Shown piece after piece: positions 26,351-34,445 of a stretch of 64,000 nt of DNA. Under the pieces are notes generated by a model. The model was not told the DNA's origin, did not search any database, and saw nothing but the letters and a program-made list of their open reading frames with translations. Numbering within the stretch: the stretch's first letter is position 1; every line of letters begins with the position of its first letter. The position numbers were made by a program, and so were the translations under genes. The stretch lies in contig CAYWLQ010000001.1 in NCBI GenBank assembly GCA_964458775.1, forward strand, positions 1-64,000, written 5' to 3'. Source of the stretch: CAYWLQ01 sp964458775 (GTDB lineage Bacteria > Myxococcota_A > Polyangia > JAAYKL01).

Positions 26351-26941
26351 ATGTCGGATGCCATAAGGGATCTCGCTGAATTGCTGTCACGCCTTCCCGG
26401 AGTGGGTAAGCGCTCGGCTCTCAGACTGACCTTTCATTTATTGAAGTCGCCCAAAGAGTATCTTGTACATCTTGGAGAAACTATAGCCGGCATTAAAGAT
26501 GCGGTAAAGCCTTGTTCTCTATGTCGAACGCTTTCGGATAGTAATCCTTGTTTTATCTGTACTGATTTAAAACGTGACAGAAGCCAGATATGTGTGGTTG
26601 CCGGCGTTCAGGATTTGTGGGCGATAGAGGAAAGCGGTTCATATCGAGGTCTTTACCATGTCTTGCACGGTCTTTTTGCTCCTTTGGACGGAATAGGCCC
26701 TGATGATTTAAAGATGGATTTGTTGTATAATCGGGTTAAAAGCGAGCGGCCTCAAGAGATTATTGTTGCAGTTCGACCGTCTGTGGAGGGAGAAGCCACA
26801 GCGTTGTTGGTCCATCAGACTCTTGCTGAGTTGGGTGTTAGAATATCGAGAATAGCATCAGGTATTTCTTACGGCGGTGAACTGGAGTATGCGGATCGTA
26901 TGACTCTAGGGAGGGCATTTGACGGACGAAGGGAAATGTAA
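26351..26941 (+). CDS. recR: recombination mediator RecR
   Basis: A 196-residue DNA-repair protein that works with RecF/RecO to load RecA on gaps. It shows the helix-hairpin-helix LPGVGKRSALRL, the C4 zinc finger (CSLC ... CFIC), a Toprim domain (ICVVAGVQDLWAIE) and the C-terminal ISYGGELEYAD motif. The TAA overlaps the ATG of the following lipoprotein gene by one base (TAATG). Confidence 0.97.
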   Translation: MSDAIRDLAELLSRLPGVGKRSALRLTFHLLKSPKEYLVHLGETIAGIKDAVKPCSLCRTLSDSNPCFICTDLKRDRSQICVVAGVQDLWAIEESGSYRGLYHVLHGLFAPLDGIGPDDLKMDLLYNRVKSERPQEIIVAVRPSVEGEATALLVHQTLAELGVRISRIASGISYGGELEYADRMTLGRAFDGRREM

Positions 26942-27726
26942 TGAAATTAAAAACGCCTATAGCGTTAGTTCTAACTATTAGTGTGTGGTCAGCCTGCGGA
27001 CCGGTTCCGAAACCTAAGGATGCATATTCAAGCAGCGAAGATATTATAGGTGCTGTAAAAGAAAAATCAAAGAGTGCCGAATCATTTAGAATAGTAGGCA
27101 GGGTGGACCATTTTGGAGAAAAACATAGGATTCAAGGCAAAGCCTTCTTTTTCTCTAAGCTGCCTGATAAGCTTAGAATTGAGTTAGTATCTCCTTTTAA
27201 CAGTCCGCTCAATGTTCTTACTGTAAACGAAAAAGAATTTGCTCTACATGACATACGGGAAGCCAAATATATGACCGGCCCGGCGGAGCCTTGCAATATC
27301 GCGAGGCTTATACAAATACCACTCCCTTCATCTGATGTTATTCGCATATTGCTTGGATATTCACCGATTATGGAAGGAAAATCAAAAGTAGAATGGGATA
27401 CCGCAGGTTTCTATCGAGTTACAATAACTGACAAGGATCGAGTTCAGAAATTGGAAATAGGACCTGACAAAAACACCTTGCCGGTTTTCCGTTCTGTTTT
27501 GGAAGATAAAGAGGGAATAGTTTTTGACATTACCTATTCACGCCATCAAACGGTTTCGGGAGTATCCGTGCCCCACGAGATAAGAGTAAAAATGCCAAGA
27601 GAAAAGGCTGATCTTCTAATAAGATATAATACGGGAGAAGTTGAGTTTAATGTTGAGCTTCCGCCTGATTCTTGGGAACAAGCACCTCCCGCAGGGTTGG
27701 AAGTCGAACACGTTACGTGTTCATAA
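26941..27726 (+). CDS. LolB/DUF4292-like outer-membrane lipoprotein
   Basis: A 261-residue lipoprotein with signal peptide ending WSAC. Residues ~45-240 show the LolA/LolB-like half-barrel pattern (SFRIVGRVDHFGEKHRIQGKA; KLPDKLRIELVSPFNSPL; GVSVPHEIRVKMPR). It resembles DUF4292 proteins often found in deltaproteobacterial genomes. Such proteins may carry lipoproteins or lipids across the periplasm; that role is inferred. It overlaps the recR stop by one base, so it is translationally coupled. Confidence 0.75.
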   Translation: MKLKTPIALVLTISVWSACGPVPKPKDAYSSSEDIIGAVKEKSKSAESFRIVGRVDHFGEKHRIQGKAFFFSKLPDKLRIELVSPFNSPLNVLTVNEKEFALHDIREAKYMTGPAEPCNIARLIQIPLPSSDVIRILLGYSPIMEGKSKVEWDTAGFYRVTITDKDRVQKLEIGPDKNTLPVFRSVLEDKEGIVFDITYSRHQTVSGVSVPHEIRVKMPREKADLLIRYNTGEVEFNVELPPDSWEQAPPAGLEVEHVTCS

Positions 27727-27745
27727 TAATGAAAGAAATCAAAAC

Positions 27746-28168
27746 ATGAGCAATCAAGAAATTGCAAAAGAGAACTTCAACGAAGGACGAAACTTAAACT
27801 GCTCGCAAGCGGTATTTTCTGCATTTTCGGAACAATATGGACTTGATGCTAAAACTGCTCGCAAAACTGCAGCAGCCTTCGGCGGAGGACTAGGCCGAAC
27901 ACAAGGCATATGCGGTGCTGTTTCCGGAGCATTAATGGTAATAGGTCTAAAATACTATTCCGATGAGAACAGTTCAGAGACAAAGAATCTCTGCTATCAA
28001 AAAGCTAGGGATTTTATGGAGGCATTTGTTGCAAAAAGGGGTTCTGCGGTCTGCCGAGATCTTTTGGGAACGGATCTTGATGAAGCAAAAAAACAAAATC
28101 TTTTTGCCACAGTCTGTCCTGATGCAGTCAGTACGGCTGCTGAAATTTTGGAAGACCTTATAAAATAG
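27746..28168 (+). CDS. C_GCAxxG_C_C family redox protein
   Basis: A 140-residue protein with the spaced cysteines of the C_GCAxxG_C_C family: NLNCSQAVF, then GGLGRTQGICGAVSGALM, CYQKARDF, SAVCRDLLG and CPDAVSTAAEIL. The family is common in anaerobes and may bind a metal or haem-like group, but it is uncharacterised. The ATG at 27746 is chosen because the family begins shortly before the first Cys; the ribosome site is weak (GAAAG). It lies 19 bases after the lipoprotein gene. Confidence 0.85.
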   Translation: MSNQEIAKENFNEGRNLNCSQAVFSAFSEQYGLDAKTARKTAAAFGGGLGRTQGICGAVSGALMVIGLKYYSDENSSETKNLCYQKARDFMEAFVAKRGSAVCRDLLGTDLDEAKKQNLFATVCPDAVSTAAEILEDLIK

Positions 28169-28298
28169 AGATAATAAGTACTCTATTCTGTTCTTGTATC
28201 CGGATTATTATTTCAACATAATAACCTTAAACTTTTTAACAATGAGATCTGTTTACCATTGAAGGGCGGAACAGAAGTTACACACATTTTACAGAATG

Positions 28299-29837
28299 CT
28301 AGTCATTAAATTGAGCGTTTTGGAGATTCTCCATCCAATTAAGGAATTTGTCTGTTTTATTGTAAGAAATTGTAGAACCCCAAAGCATTATTGCTGACAA
28401 AATAGCTGCTGACGGAATTGTTCCAATAACTACTTTTAGAATACTTTGCTTTAGTGATGCTTTAGATAAAATACGGCGCGGAGAGTTTTCTCTCAACAAA
28501 ACAAATAGCACAACAACCAACACTGCAAATGCCGGAATTGTTAAGGTCCATAGACCGGGAGAATTGGTAACGGCGGCTGCAATATTCGGCGATAGTAATC
28601 CGCGCTTAAGAGCCGGAATGATCAAGTCGGGTAAGGGGTTTTTCATGTGTTCGGGTAGTTCGGCAAATACTGCTTGTACTATTTGATGGTAACAAATGCC
28701 GGCAACCATCAATCCCCTCGCTAAAGAAGAAAAAGTAAAAAACTTGGAAAGATATTCTACTGCAAAAGCACAAGGTATCATTGCGATTGCCATTACCGGA
28801 ACCAGAAGACGCGGGCCGAAAGACCATCCGGCATACCAAGCTTTGGCACTGAAAATGAAAAGCAGGTAATAGACAAAAATCGAACCGATAAGAACGGCAA
28901 GCATAAGATTTTTTGTTCGCGCCATATAATATAGTCCCAAGGGAACAAGAATAAAAGTTGGAGATGTAGAGAGCAGTCCGCGATTCATGCTGAACATCGA
29001 TCCAAATACAGCATCTGCTTTTGGAAAAGAAACTCCCGCAACTCCTGTATTGTGAAGTGCCTGTACTCCGGATGAAACAAGATTTTCATAAGGAAGAGCA
29101 AAGCAGTTTCCAAAGGCATACTTGTTATATAAAAGAAGAAGTATTGCAAAAGGCGCAGCTCCAAGAACAAAAAGAACAATTTCCTTTGGGTTTCGCCTCT
29201 TTTGATAGACAAGAAAGAAAAATAATAATGAGCACGGAACAATTGATTGGTATTCCGTAATCCCTGCCAATCCGGCTGCAAAACCGGAAAGGAGTAGACG
29301 AAGTCTTTTTCTACCGTTTTCGTTAGGTAACTGCAAATACATCGCCGACATTAAGGCAACGGCAGCTATCTGATGCCCGTAAAAGACAGTGCTGTAATGA
29401 AATGCCGAAGTTCCCAAAATCCAGCTGACAGAAACTATGTCTGATATTGCATTACAAATTTTTAAATTGCTAAGAAATCTTCTGAGAAGAAAGAATCCTG
29501 CTAGTCCTATTGGAATCATTAAAGCTCGACGCATAAGAGTAATTATATCTTCTATTGTCCAAGACCGCTTTGGACTAAAAATTCGAGCTGTTCCGTAAAC
29601 AACAGCACCCAAGAAACTTGCACCGGGAGCCTTGTCGGTAAAATATCGACCATCATATTCGGCAATATCGACGGTTTTGCCGAATCTTTGGACAGAATTG
29701 TCGATAGAAAGGCTAAAATCATCTACCAAAGCGACCGATAAGTAAACCCTTGTACGCTCATTAGGAACAGTAATTTTGTCAAACATTGATGAGTAAAACA
29801 GAAGAACAATGACGGGTAGAAAAACAAGTCGGTTCAT
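28299..29837 (-). CDS. polytopic membrane protein, GT-C / PMT-like
   Basis: A 512-residue protein with about twelve predicted membrane helices and a first periplasmic loop containing VALVDDFSLSIDNSV and a YFTDKAPGASFLG motif. This plan (helix 1, loop with acidic residues, DKAPG-type turn) is seen in bacterial dolichyl-phosphate-mannose-protein-mannosyltransferase-like proteins of the GT-C superfamily. No direct substrate evidence exists. It is transcribed after the alpha/beta hydrolase gene at 29869, 31 bases apart, so the pair may be an operon. Confidence 0.7.
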   Translation of the reverse strand: MNRLVFLPVIVLLFYSSMFDKITVPNERTRVYLSVALVDDFSLSIDNSVQRFGKTVDIAEYDGRYFTDKAPGASFLGAVVYGTARIFSPKRSWTIEDIITLMRRALMIPIGLAGFFLLRRFLSNLKICNAISDIVSVSWILGTSAFHYSTVFYGHQIAAVALMSAMYLQLPNENGRKRLRLLLSGFAAGLAGITEYQSIVPCSLLFFFLVYQKRRNPKEIVLFVLGAAPFAILLLLYNKYAFGNCFALPYENLVSSGVQALHNTGVAGVSFPKADAVFGSMFSMNRGLLSTSPTFILVPLGLYYMARTKNLMLAVLIGSIFVYYLLFIFSAKAWYAGWSFGPRLLVPVMAIAMIPCAFAVEYLSKFFTFSSLARGLMVAGICYHQIVQAVFAELPEHMKNPLPDLIIPALKRGLLSPNIAAAVTNSPGLWTLTIPAFAVLVVVLFVLLRENSPRRILSKASLKQSILKVVIGTIPSAAILSAIMLWGSTISYNKTDKFLNWMENLQNAQFND

Positions 29838-29868
29838 CTCTCCAACCTACATGATATTGCCGGCTCGC

Positions 29869-30738
29869 TCAATTAGACTGATCTAAAATAAGAGCTTCAG
29901 TTGATTTTCGACCGGTAAGATTAAAATCATGACGATAGTTATGGCCTGCTCCTGACATATCCACAAACACTGTCCTGAGACCTTGTTTTTTGATGCGTTT
30001 TATCGCATCCAAAGCGTGCTTACGATTTTTTGAAGTACTCATAGCCATTCCTATTCCTTTTATTCCGGCTTGTTTTAAAGAGAGAATGCCTGCATTGGTC
30101 AGTTTTTCGGCTCCGCCCTCCACCAAATACAAATATTTATATACACCCTTCTTGTCAGTTACAACTGCATGCGCAAGAATTGCTCCCAATGAAAACCCGA
30201 CCAACATTCGTTCGTTGTCTACAATTAATTTAGGATATAGTTCCTTTAATGCTTGAACCGATGCTTCGATTTCTTTTATTACTGCAGCTGAGCCGCGATA
30301 GGTCCATCTGTCTTCAGAAATATGAGCATAAGGACTGGGAATACCTCTTGGACATAAAATCCATCCGTAAAATGCCGCTACGCGGTTCCATGTACTGCAT
30401 TGCCACTCAGGTCTGTCATAGTTTCCGTGAAGCACTATAACGATGGGAGAACCTTCCGAAGTAAAAGTTTCCGGTCCGACATAAGATGCTGAACGAAATT
30501 CCTCCACTCTAAGATCTGTCGGTTCTCTTGGATAAACAACTTTCAGTTTTGGAATTTCAGGTTCTGATATTTCTTTGTTCTGTTGGATTTTCAATGTGTG
30601 TTCAGAAGACATCGCCGATTTTTCACTTTGAGAACAGGAAGAGTCAAACTCAGAAGTTGATGTTATCTTGTGACAGGAAATTCCTTGAAAAGCCAAAATG
30701 GTCGTTATTGTTATTAGGAAAATATATAATGATAACAT
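29869..30738 (-). CDS. alpha/beta hydrolase lipoprotein
   Basis: A 289-residue exported protein with a signal peptide ending GISC (relaxed lipobox). The fold motifs are IVIVLHGNYDRPEW (oxyanion strand), the nucleophile elbow VGFSLGAI, and a C-terminal GAGHNY histidine. An Asp/Glu for the triad is plausible in the FVDMSG strand. It resembles esterase/phospholipase-type hydrolases; the substrate is unknown. Confidence 0.78.
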   Translation of the reverse strand: MLSLYIFLITITTILAFQGISCHKITSTSEFDSSCSQSEKSAMSSEHTLKIQQNKEISEPEIPKLKVVYPREPTDLRVEEFRSASYVGPETFTSEGSPIVIVLHGNYDRPEWQCSTWNRVAAFYGWILCPRGIPSPYAHISEDRWTYRGSAAVIKEIEASVQALKELYPKLIVDNERMLVGFSLGAILAHAVVTDKKGVYKYLYLVEGGAEKLTNAGILSLKQAGIKGIGMAMSTSKNRKHALDAIKRIKKQGLRTVFVDMSGAGHNYRHDFNLTGRKSTEALILDQSN

Positions 30739-31134
30739 TGAACTAGAGTCTATCGTAATTTTACTGGAAAATTACAATGAAATAGTGAAAAAAATGGACG
30801 AGTCCCGAAAAGTAATTTTCGGGACTGGAGAGGAAGGAATTTGAATGGCTTTTTGTAACAGCCTAATTTACCAGGAGGGAAGACAGTAAACTCTGCTGTC
30901 ACACAGTAAAGATTCAATTATGAGAACTTGCAATTGGCGTTCCAAAAAAATCCCCAAATTGAATTCTTGATTATTTTTATCATTTTCATGCCTCAAAGTC
31001 TATATGTTCCATCTGTAGACTTCATTTTTAGGTCATTTTTGACACTATTATTGCAATAAAATCATAAATTGACCCGATTTGAATCACTTATATCTACCGA
31101 GTCTGCTGTCTATTCAACGACTAGGATAAGGAGA
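30739..31134. other. intergenic region with a long hairpin
   Basis: This 396-base stretch carries the hairpin at 30801-30826 and a short GACAG...CTGTC inverted repeat (about 30888-30906). A TTGACA at 31039 points to the + strand but no gene follows. No reading frame is supported. Confidence 0.45.
30801..30826 (-). terminator. 11-bp hairpin, possible minus-strand terminator
   Basis: AGTCCCGAAAA (30801-30811), loop GTAA, and TTTTCGGGACT (30816-30826) pair perfectly. On the minus strand the stem is followed six bases later by a run of seven T. It would end transcription of the thpR-recA-TPR unit about 310 bases after its last stop, which is rather far, so an end of a separate small RNA is equally possible. 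Confidence 0.45.
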
Positions 31135-31899
31135 TTATTTCGATTTTGAATGATTAAATTGCAAAATCGAAATGTCGCTTCCGGTAAGACGAAGAGCTAA
31201 TGCTCTGAACGGATAAAAAGGTTCTTTGTTGGGAAATGATACAAATGAATTCGGCAAGAACAAACTGATTTGCCAATTCCCGCCTCCTTTTATGACTGCC
31301 GATTCTCCAAGCAATACAGCTAAGTCTTCTATTAATTCAGAAGCGCGTTGGGGAGAATTTGTAATAAATTGGTCCATAACGGTGATGTCAGCCGGAAGAC
31401 CGATAGCCTGTTTAGAGGAATCTATACTGATACGTGCAGCTTCTGCGGCTCTTTTTGCAAGAAGCTTTGCTGCTTTTCCCGATTCTATTTGTTCAATTTC
31501 CGTTAGGTACTTTTTTGATTCTAATGCAATATTATTGTCTCCGACTTCAAGCAAAGCTTCAAATCTTGCTTTTGCATTTTTAAAATGAAACTTTCGTCCG
31601 CACATACGAGCAATTTCTAAATGCGCGCGAAAATTTCCGGGATCCAGCTTTGCTGATAAAATCATTGCAGATTCGGCTTCATTTTCGTAACCCATGTCAT
31701 CTAGAACCCTTGCTTTGGTAAAAGCATGCAAGGATCGAACTTTGGGATGAAGTCTGTTTTCAATTTCGTTTAGGTGGGATAATGCATCTTGATACCGGCC
31801 TTCTTTGGCCATCTGTGCAGCTTTTCCCACAAGCTCAACATTTCTAATTCTTCGAGCATATATTAGCTTGATAATAGATTCTATAATACGTTGAAACAC
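31135..31899 (-). CDS. TPR-repeat protein downstream of recA
   Basis: A 254-residue protein without signal peptide. Residues ~20-130 form three helical pairs of TPR type (AAQMAKEGRYQDALSHLNEIE; ARVLDDMGYENEAESAM; LEIARMCGRKFHFKNAKARFEALLE). The C-terminal half is not recognised. It follows recA by 19 bases in the same direction and is presumably co-transcribed. The function is unknown. Confidence 0.72.
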   Translation of the reverse strand: MFQRIIESIIKLIYARRIRNVELVGKAAQMAKEGRYQDALSHLNEIENRLHPKVRSLHAFTKARVLDDMGYENEAESAMILSAKLDPGNFRAHLEIARMCGRKFHFKNAKARFEALLEVGDNNIALESKKYLTEIEQIESGKAAKLLAKRAAEAARISIDSSKQAIGLPADITVMDQFITNSPQRASELIEDLAVLLGESAVIKGGGNWQISLFLPNSFVSFPNKEPFYPFRALALRLTGSDISILQFNHSKSK

Positions 31900-31918
31900 T
31901 ATTATTCCATTTTAGATT

Positions 31919-32986
31919 TTAGGATTGCTTTCCCTTTGAAGCAGTTTCGGCAGAAGGAGGCACGGCTTTTTCAGGAATGGGAGGAAGTTCTAATTTTTCT
32001 CTCAGTTTGCTTTCAATTTTGAAAGCAATTTCTTTGTTATCGCGAATAAAGTCTTTTGCATTCTCTCGTCCCTGGCCGATACGTGTTCCTTCAAACGAAT
32101 ACCAAGCACCGCTTTTTTCAATCACATTGAGGTCGGCTCCCAAATCAATAAGATTTCCTTCTTTGCTTATGCCTTCGCCGTACATGATATCAAATTCTAC
32201 TTCTTTAAACGGAGGTGCCAATTTGTTTTTTACTACTTTTATGCGAGTTCTACTTCCGACTATGTTTTCACCTTGTTTTATAGCACCAACTCTCCGTATA
32301 TCTATTCTTTGAGATGCGTAGAACTTGAGTGCGTTGCCTCCAGTGGTGGTTTCCGGACTGCCGAACATAACGCCAATTTTCATGCGTATTTGATTGATAA
32401 ACATTATACAGGTATTTGATTTTGAGAGATTGCCGGTCAGTTTTCTTAGCGCCTGACTCATAAGTCGAGCTTGTAGTCCCATATGGGAGTCTCCCATTTC
32501 TCCTTCTAATTCTGCTTTTGGAGTAAGAGCCGCTACAGAATCTACCACTATGAGGTCTACTGCTCCGGACTTTACCAACATATCTGTTATTTCCAGTGCC
32601 TGTTCGCCGCAGTCAGGTTGAGAGACTAGCAATTCAGAGGTATTAACTCCGAGCTTTTTCGCATAGGAAATATCCAAAGCATGCTCTGCATCAATAAAAG
32701 CACACACTCCGCCCATTTTTTGTGCCTCAGCTACAGCATGCAGGGTGAGAGTGGTTTTCCCTGAAGATTCCGGTCCGTAAATCTCTATGATCCTTCCTCT
32801 TGGATAGCCGCCTACTCCCAACACAGCGTCCAGTCCGATTGCTCCGGACGGAATAGTCAATATGTCATCGAAAAAGCTATGACCTTCGCCGAGACGCATA
32901 ATTGAACCCTTACCGTATGCCTTTTCTATTGAGCTTACAGCCAGTTCCAAGGCTTTGTCTGAATCCTTTTTCGGTGTAGGTTTCAT
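31919..32986 (-). CDS. recA: recombinase RecA
   Basis: A 355-residue strand-exchange protein. It contains the Walker A GPESSGKTT, the VDSVAALTPKAE strand, the L1 region GDSHMGLQARLMSQALRK, NQIRMKIGVMFGSPETTTGG (L2), and the C-terminal domain with an acidic-poor tail. Its ATG abuts the thpR stop (32986/32987). The thpR-recA order is common in Proteobacteria and Firmicutes. No clear SOS operator is adjacent; see the inverted repeat at 33779. Confidence 0.98.
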   Translation of the reverse strand: MKPTPKKDSDKALELAVSSIEKAYGKGSIMRLGEGHSFFDDILTIPSGAIGLDAVLGVGGYPRGRIIEIYGPESSGKTTLTLHAVAEAQKMGGVCAFIDAEHALDISYAKKLGVNTSELLVSQPDCGEQALEITDMLVKSGAVDLIVVDSVAALTPKAELEGEMGDSHMGLQARLMSQALRKLTGNLSKSNTCIMFINQIRMKIGVMFGSPETTTGGNALKFYASQRIDIRRVGAIKQGENIVGSRTRIKVVKNKLAPPFKEVEFDIMYGEGISKEGNLIDLGADLNVIEKSGAWYSFEGTRIGQGRENAKDFIRDNKEIAFKIESKLREKLELPPIPEKAVPPSAETASKGKQS

Positions 32987-33691
32987 TTAGTTTTCTCCCT
33001 TATCATTGTTAATGTTTGATTCTATCTCAACAACAGCTGACGGATTGTTGTTGGTGTTGTCGGTTGTTTGAATAGTTGTTTTGATTTCTGTTTGTCTCGT
33101 CGATTTGTCGGCAGTTTTTTGAAACGGTAATGACCAAAGTGAAGTATATTCCGCTCCGGTCGGATAAAGGTCGCTTCTAAAACAATGTATCTGCCTTATA
33201 GTTCCTGTGCCGAATGTACGCGCAGCTTCATCTTGAAAACATCCGGCAGATGCACCCGGAGGAGAGGATTTAACCCTTCCAATGGTAACATGAGCAGCAA
33301 ACGGTCGGTTATCGAAATAAAAACCGGCGGTTTCTAATCGTTGACGTACGGTATTATAAAGCAGAGTCAGCTTGTCGGTTCCTTCACCCAATCCGGCCCA
33401 TATTATCTTGGGATTTGTTGCGTCAGGAAATGCACCCATACCCAATACCGTAAGATCAAATAACTCTGTTTCATCGGTAATAGGTTTAAGCATATCTTTT
33501 AAAGCAGCCGCCATTGGTTCGGTAATCTCTCCCAAAAACAACAGGGTCATATGTATATTAGGCGGGGGGATCCATCGAACAATCATTCCGGCTTCTTTAC
33601 ACCGTTCCTTAAGCAATTTTTGAGATGCTGCTAGGTTTTCGGCTATTTCCAAACTCAATTTTAGAGCTAAAAAGCAACGCATTGTTTTCAT
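32987..33691 (-). CDS. thpR: RNA 2',3'-cyclic phosphodiesterase
   Basis: A 234-residue 2H-phosphoesterase. Both catalytic motifs are present: HMTL (near residue 47) and HVTI (near residue 135). The core ends about residue 190, and a Thr/Asn-rich, probably disordered tail of ~40 residues follows, unusual for the family. ATG has GGGAGA just upstream. It precedes recA without a gap. Confidence 0.92.
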   Translation of the reverse strand: MKTMRCFLALKLSLEIAENLAASQKLLKERCKEAGMIVRWIPPPNIHMTLLFLGEITEPMAAALKDMLKPITDETELFDLTVLGMGAFPDATNPKIIWAGLGEGTDKLTLLYNTVRQRLETAGFYFDNRPFAAHVTIGRVKSSPPGASAGCFQDEAARTFGTGTIRQIHCFRSDLYPTGAEYTSLWSLPFQKTADKSTRQTEIKTTIQTTDNTNNNPSAVVEIESNINNDKGEN

Positions 33692-33778
33692 AATATCTCC
33701 CGGCTTAATGGCCTAACGCACTTCTAAAAGCATGTTCGAAGCAATTAAGCAACCGAACTTTTTTGCCGGTTACACTGT

Positions 33779-33810
33779 TTTTGTTCAGCAATGATTACAA
33801 CTGAACAAAA
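33779..33810. promoter_or_regulatory. 10-bp inverted repeat GTTCAG-N12-CTGAAC upstream of thpR-recA
   Basis: TTTTGTTCAG (33779-33788) and CTGAACAAAA (33801-33810) are perfect complements around a 12-base loop. It sits between the SctJ-like gene end (33823) and the thpR start (33691). It lacks a T-tract in either direction, so a terminator is not obvious. The CTGAAC/TCAG content (also CTGAACAAAATATCAGC at 33801-33817) resembles, loosely, the LexA operator known in Myxococcus. An SOS operator or an RNA hairpin are both possible. Confidence 0.35.
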
Positions 33811-33822
33811 TATCAGCTATCA

Positions 33823-34437
33823 TTATCCTTCTTTTGCTCTGTGATCAAGTTTTTTGACCTTGTACAATTTTGCTCCAGCCCAAATAAGACCCATTGAAGT
33901 AAACATACATACAAAGAGGAGTGCTCCGAGTGTAACCTTAAGAGGAAGTTCTGAGCTTTCTGATACCTTAAACAGTCCTACCTTAACTGTTTCATCCTTG
34001 TAGGGCAAAGACTCCATGACTGAAATATAGAGGTTATTTATAGATAACTCCGGAACAGCGGCAACAACAAAATCTCTGATATTTTGCTCTACAGTTGGAG
34101 AACCCGACGTTTTTTGCACTAGAATTGCTGCTTTGCTTTGTTCTTGCGGATTTGAGGATAAAATTGATTTGTCGGCCAAATTTAGATGAACACGAGCTTT
34201 GACTACTCCTGGCATAGTCTCAATTGATTTTTCGATTCTTGCTGACAAAGAACGCTCTCTGGATAGCTTTTGATCTTCAGGACCTGAAAATAATGATAAT
34301 CCTTCGCGTTCTTCTGATTGGACAGAAGGTGTCGTTATGCTTTCATAATCAGGTGACATGCAACCGATTAAACAGATAAGAAAGATAGCGCACACCGAAA
34401 CAATACTATAGCTGTAGCATTGTGGCAAAAAGTTCAT
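33823..34437 (-). CDS. SctJ/YscJ-FliF-like lipoprotein, shortened
   Basis: A 204-residue lipoprotein with lipobox CLIGC. Residues ~65-155 match the second ring-building motif of YscJ/FliF proteins (LSARIEKSIETMPGVVKARVHLNL; AAILVQKTSG; IRDFVVAAVPELSINNLYISV). A TM helix (PLKVTLGALLFVCMFTSMGL) and a short basic tail follow. Normal type III secretion SctJ has a first ring-building domain before this; here about 50 residues of low-complexity sequence take its place. No other secretion genes are in the window. It is eight bases downstream of the pseudokinase gene and in its operon. Confidence 0.7.
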   Translation of the reverse strand: MNFLPQCYSYSIVSVCAIFLICLIGCMSPDYESITTPSVQSEEREGLSLFSGPEDQKLSRERSLSARIEKSIETMPGVVKARVHLNLADKSILSSNPQEQSKAAILVQKTSGSPTVEQNIRDFVVAAVPELSINNLYISVMESLPYKDETVKVGLFKVSESSELPLKVTLGALLFVCMFTSMGLIWAGAKLYKVKKLDHRAKEG

Positions 34438-34445
34438 TTTCTATC

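Noticed and set aside
31039..31044. TTGACA promoter-like box on the + strand
   Set aside because: No good -10 at 16-18 bases and no gene downstream on that strand.
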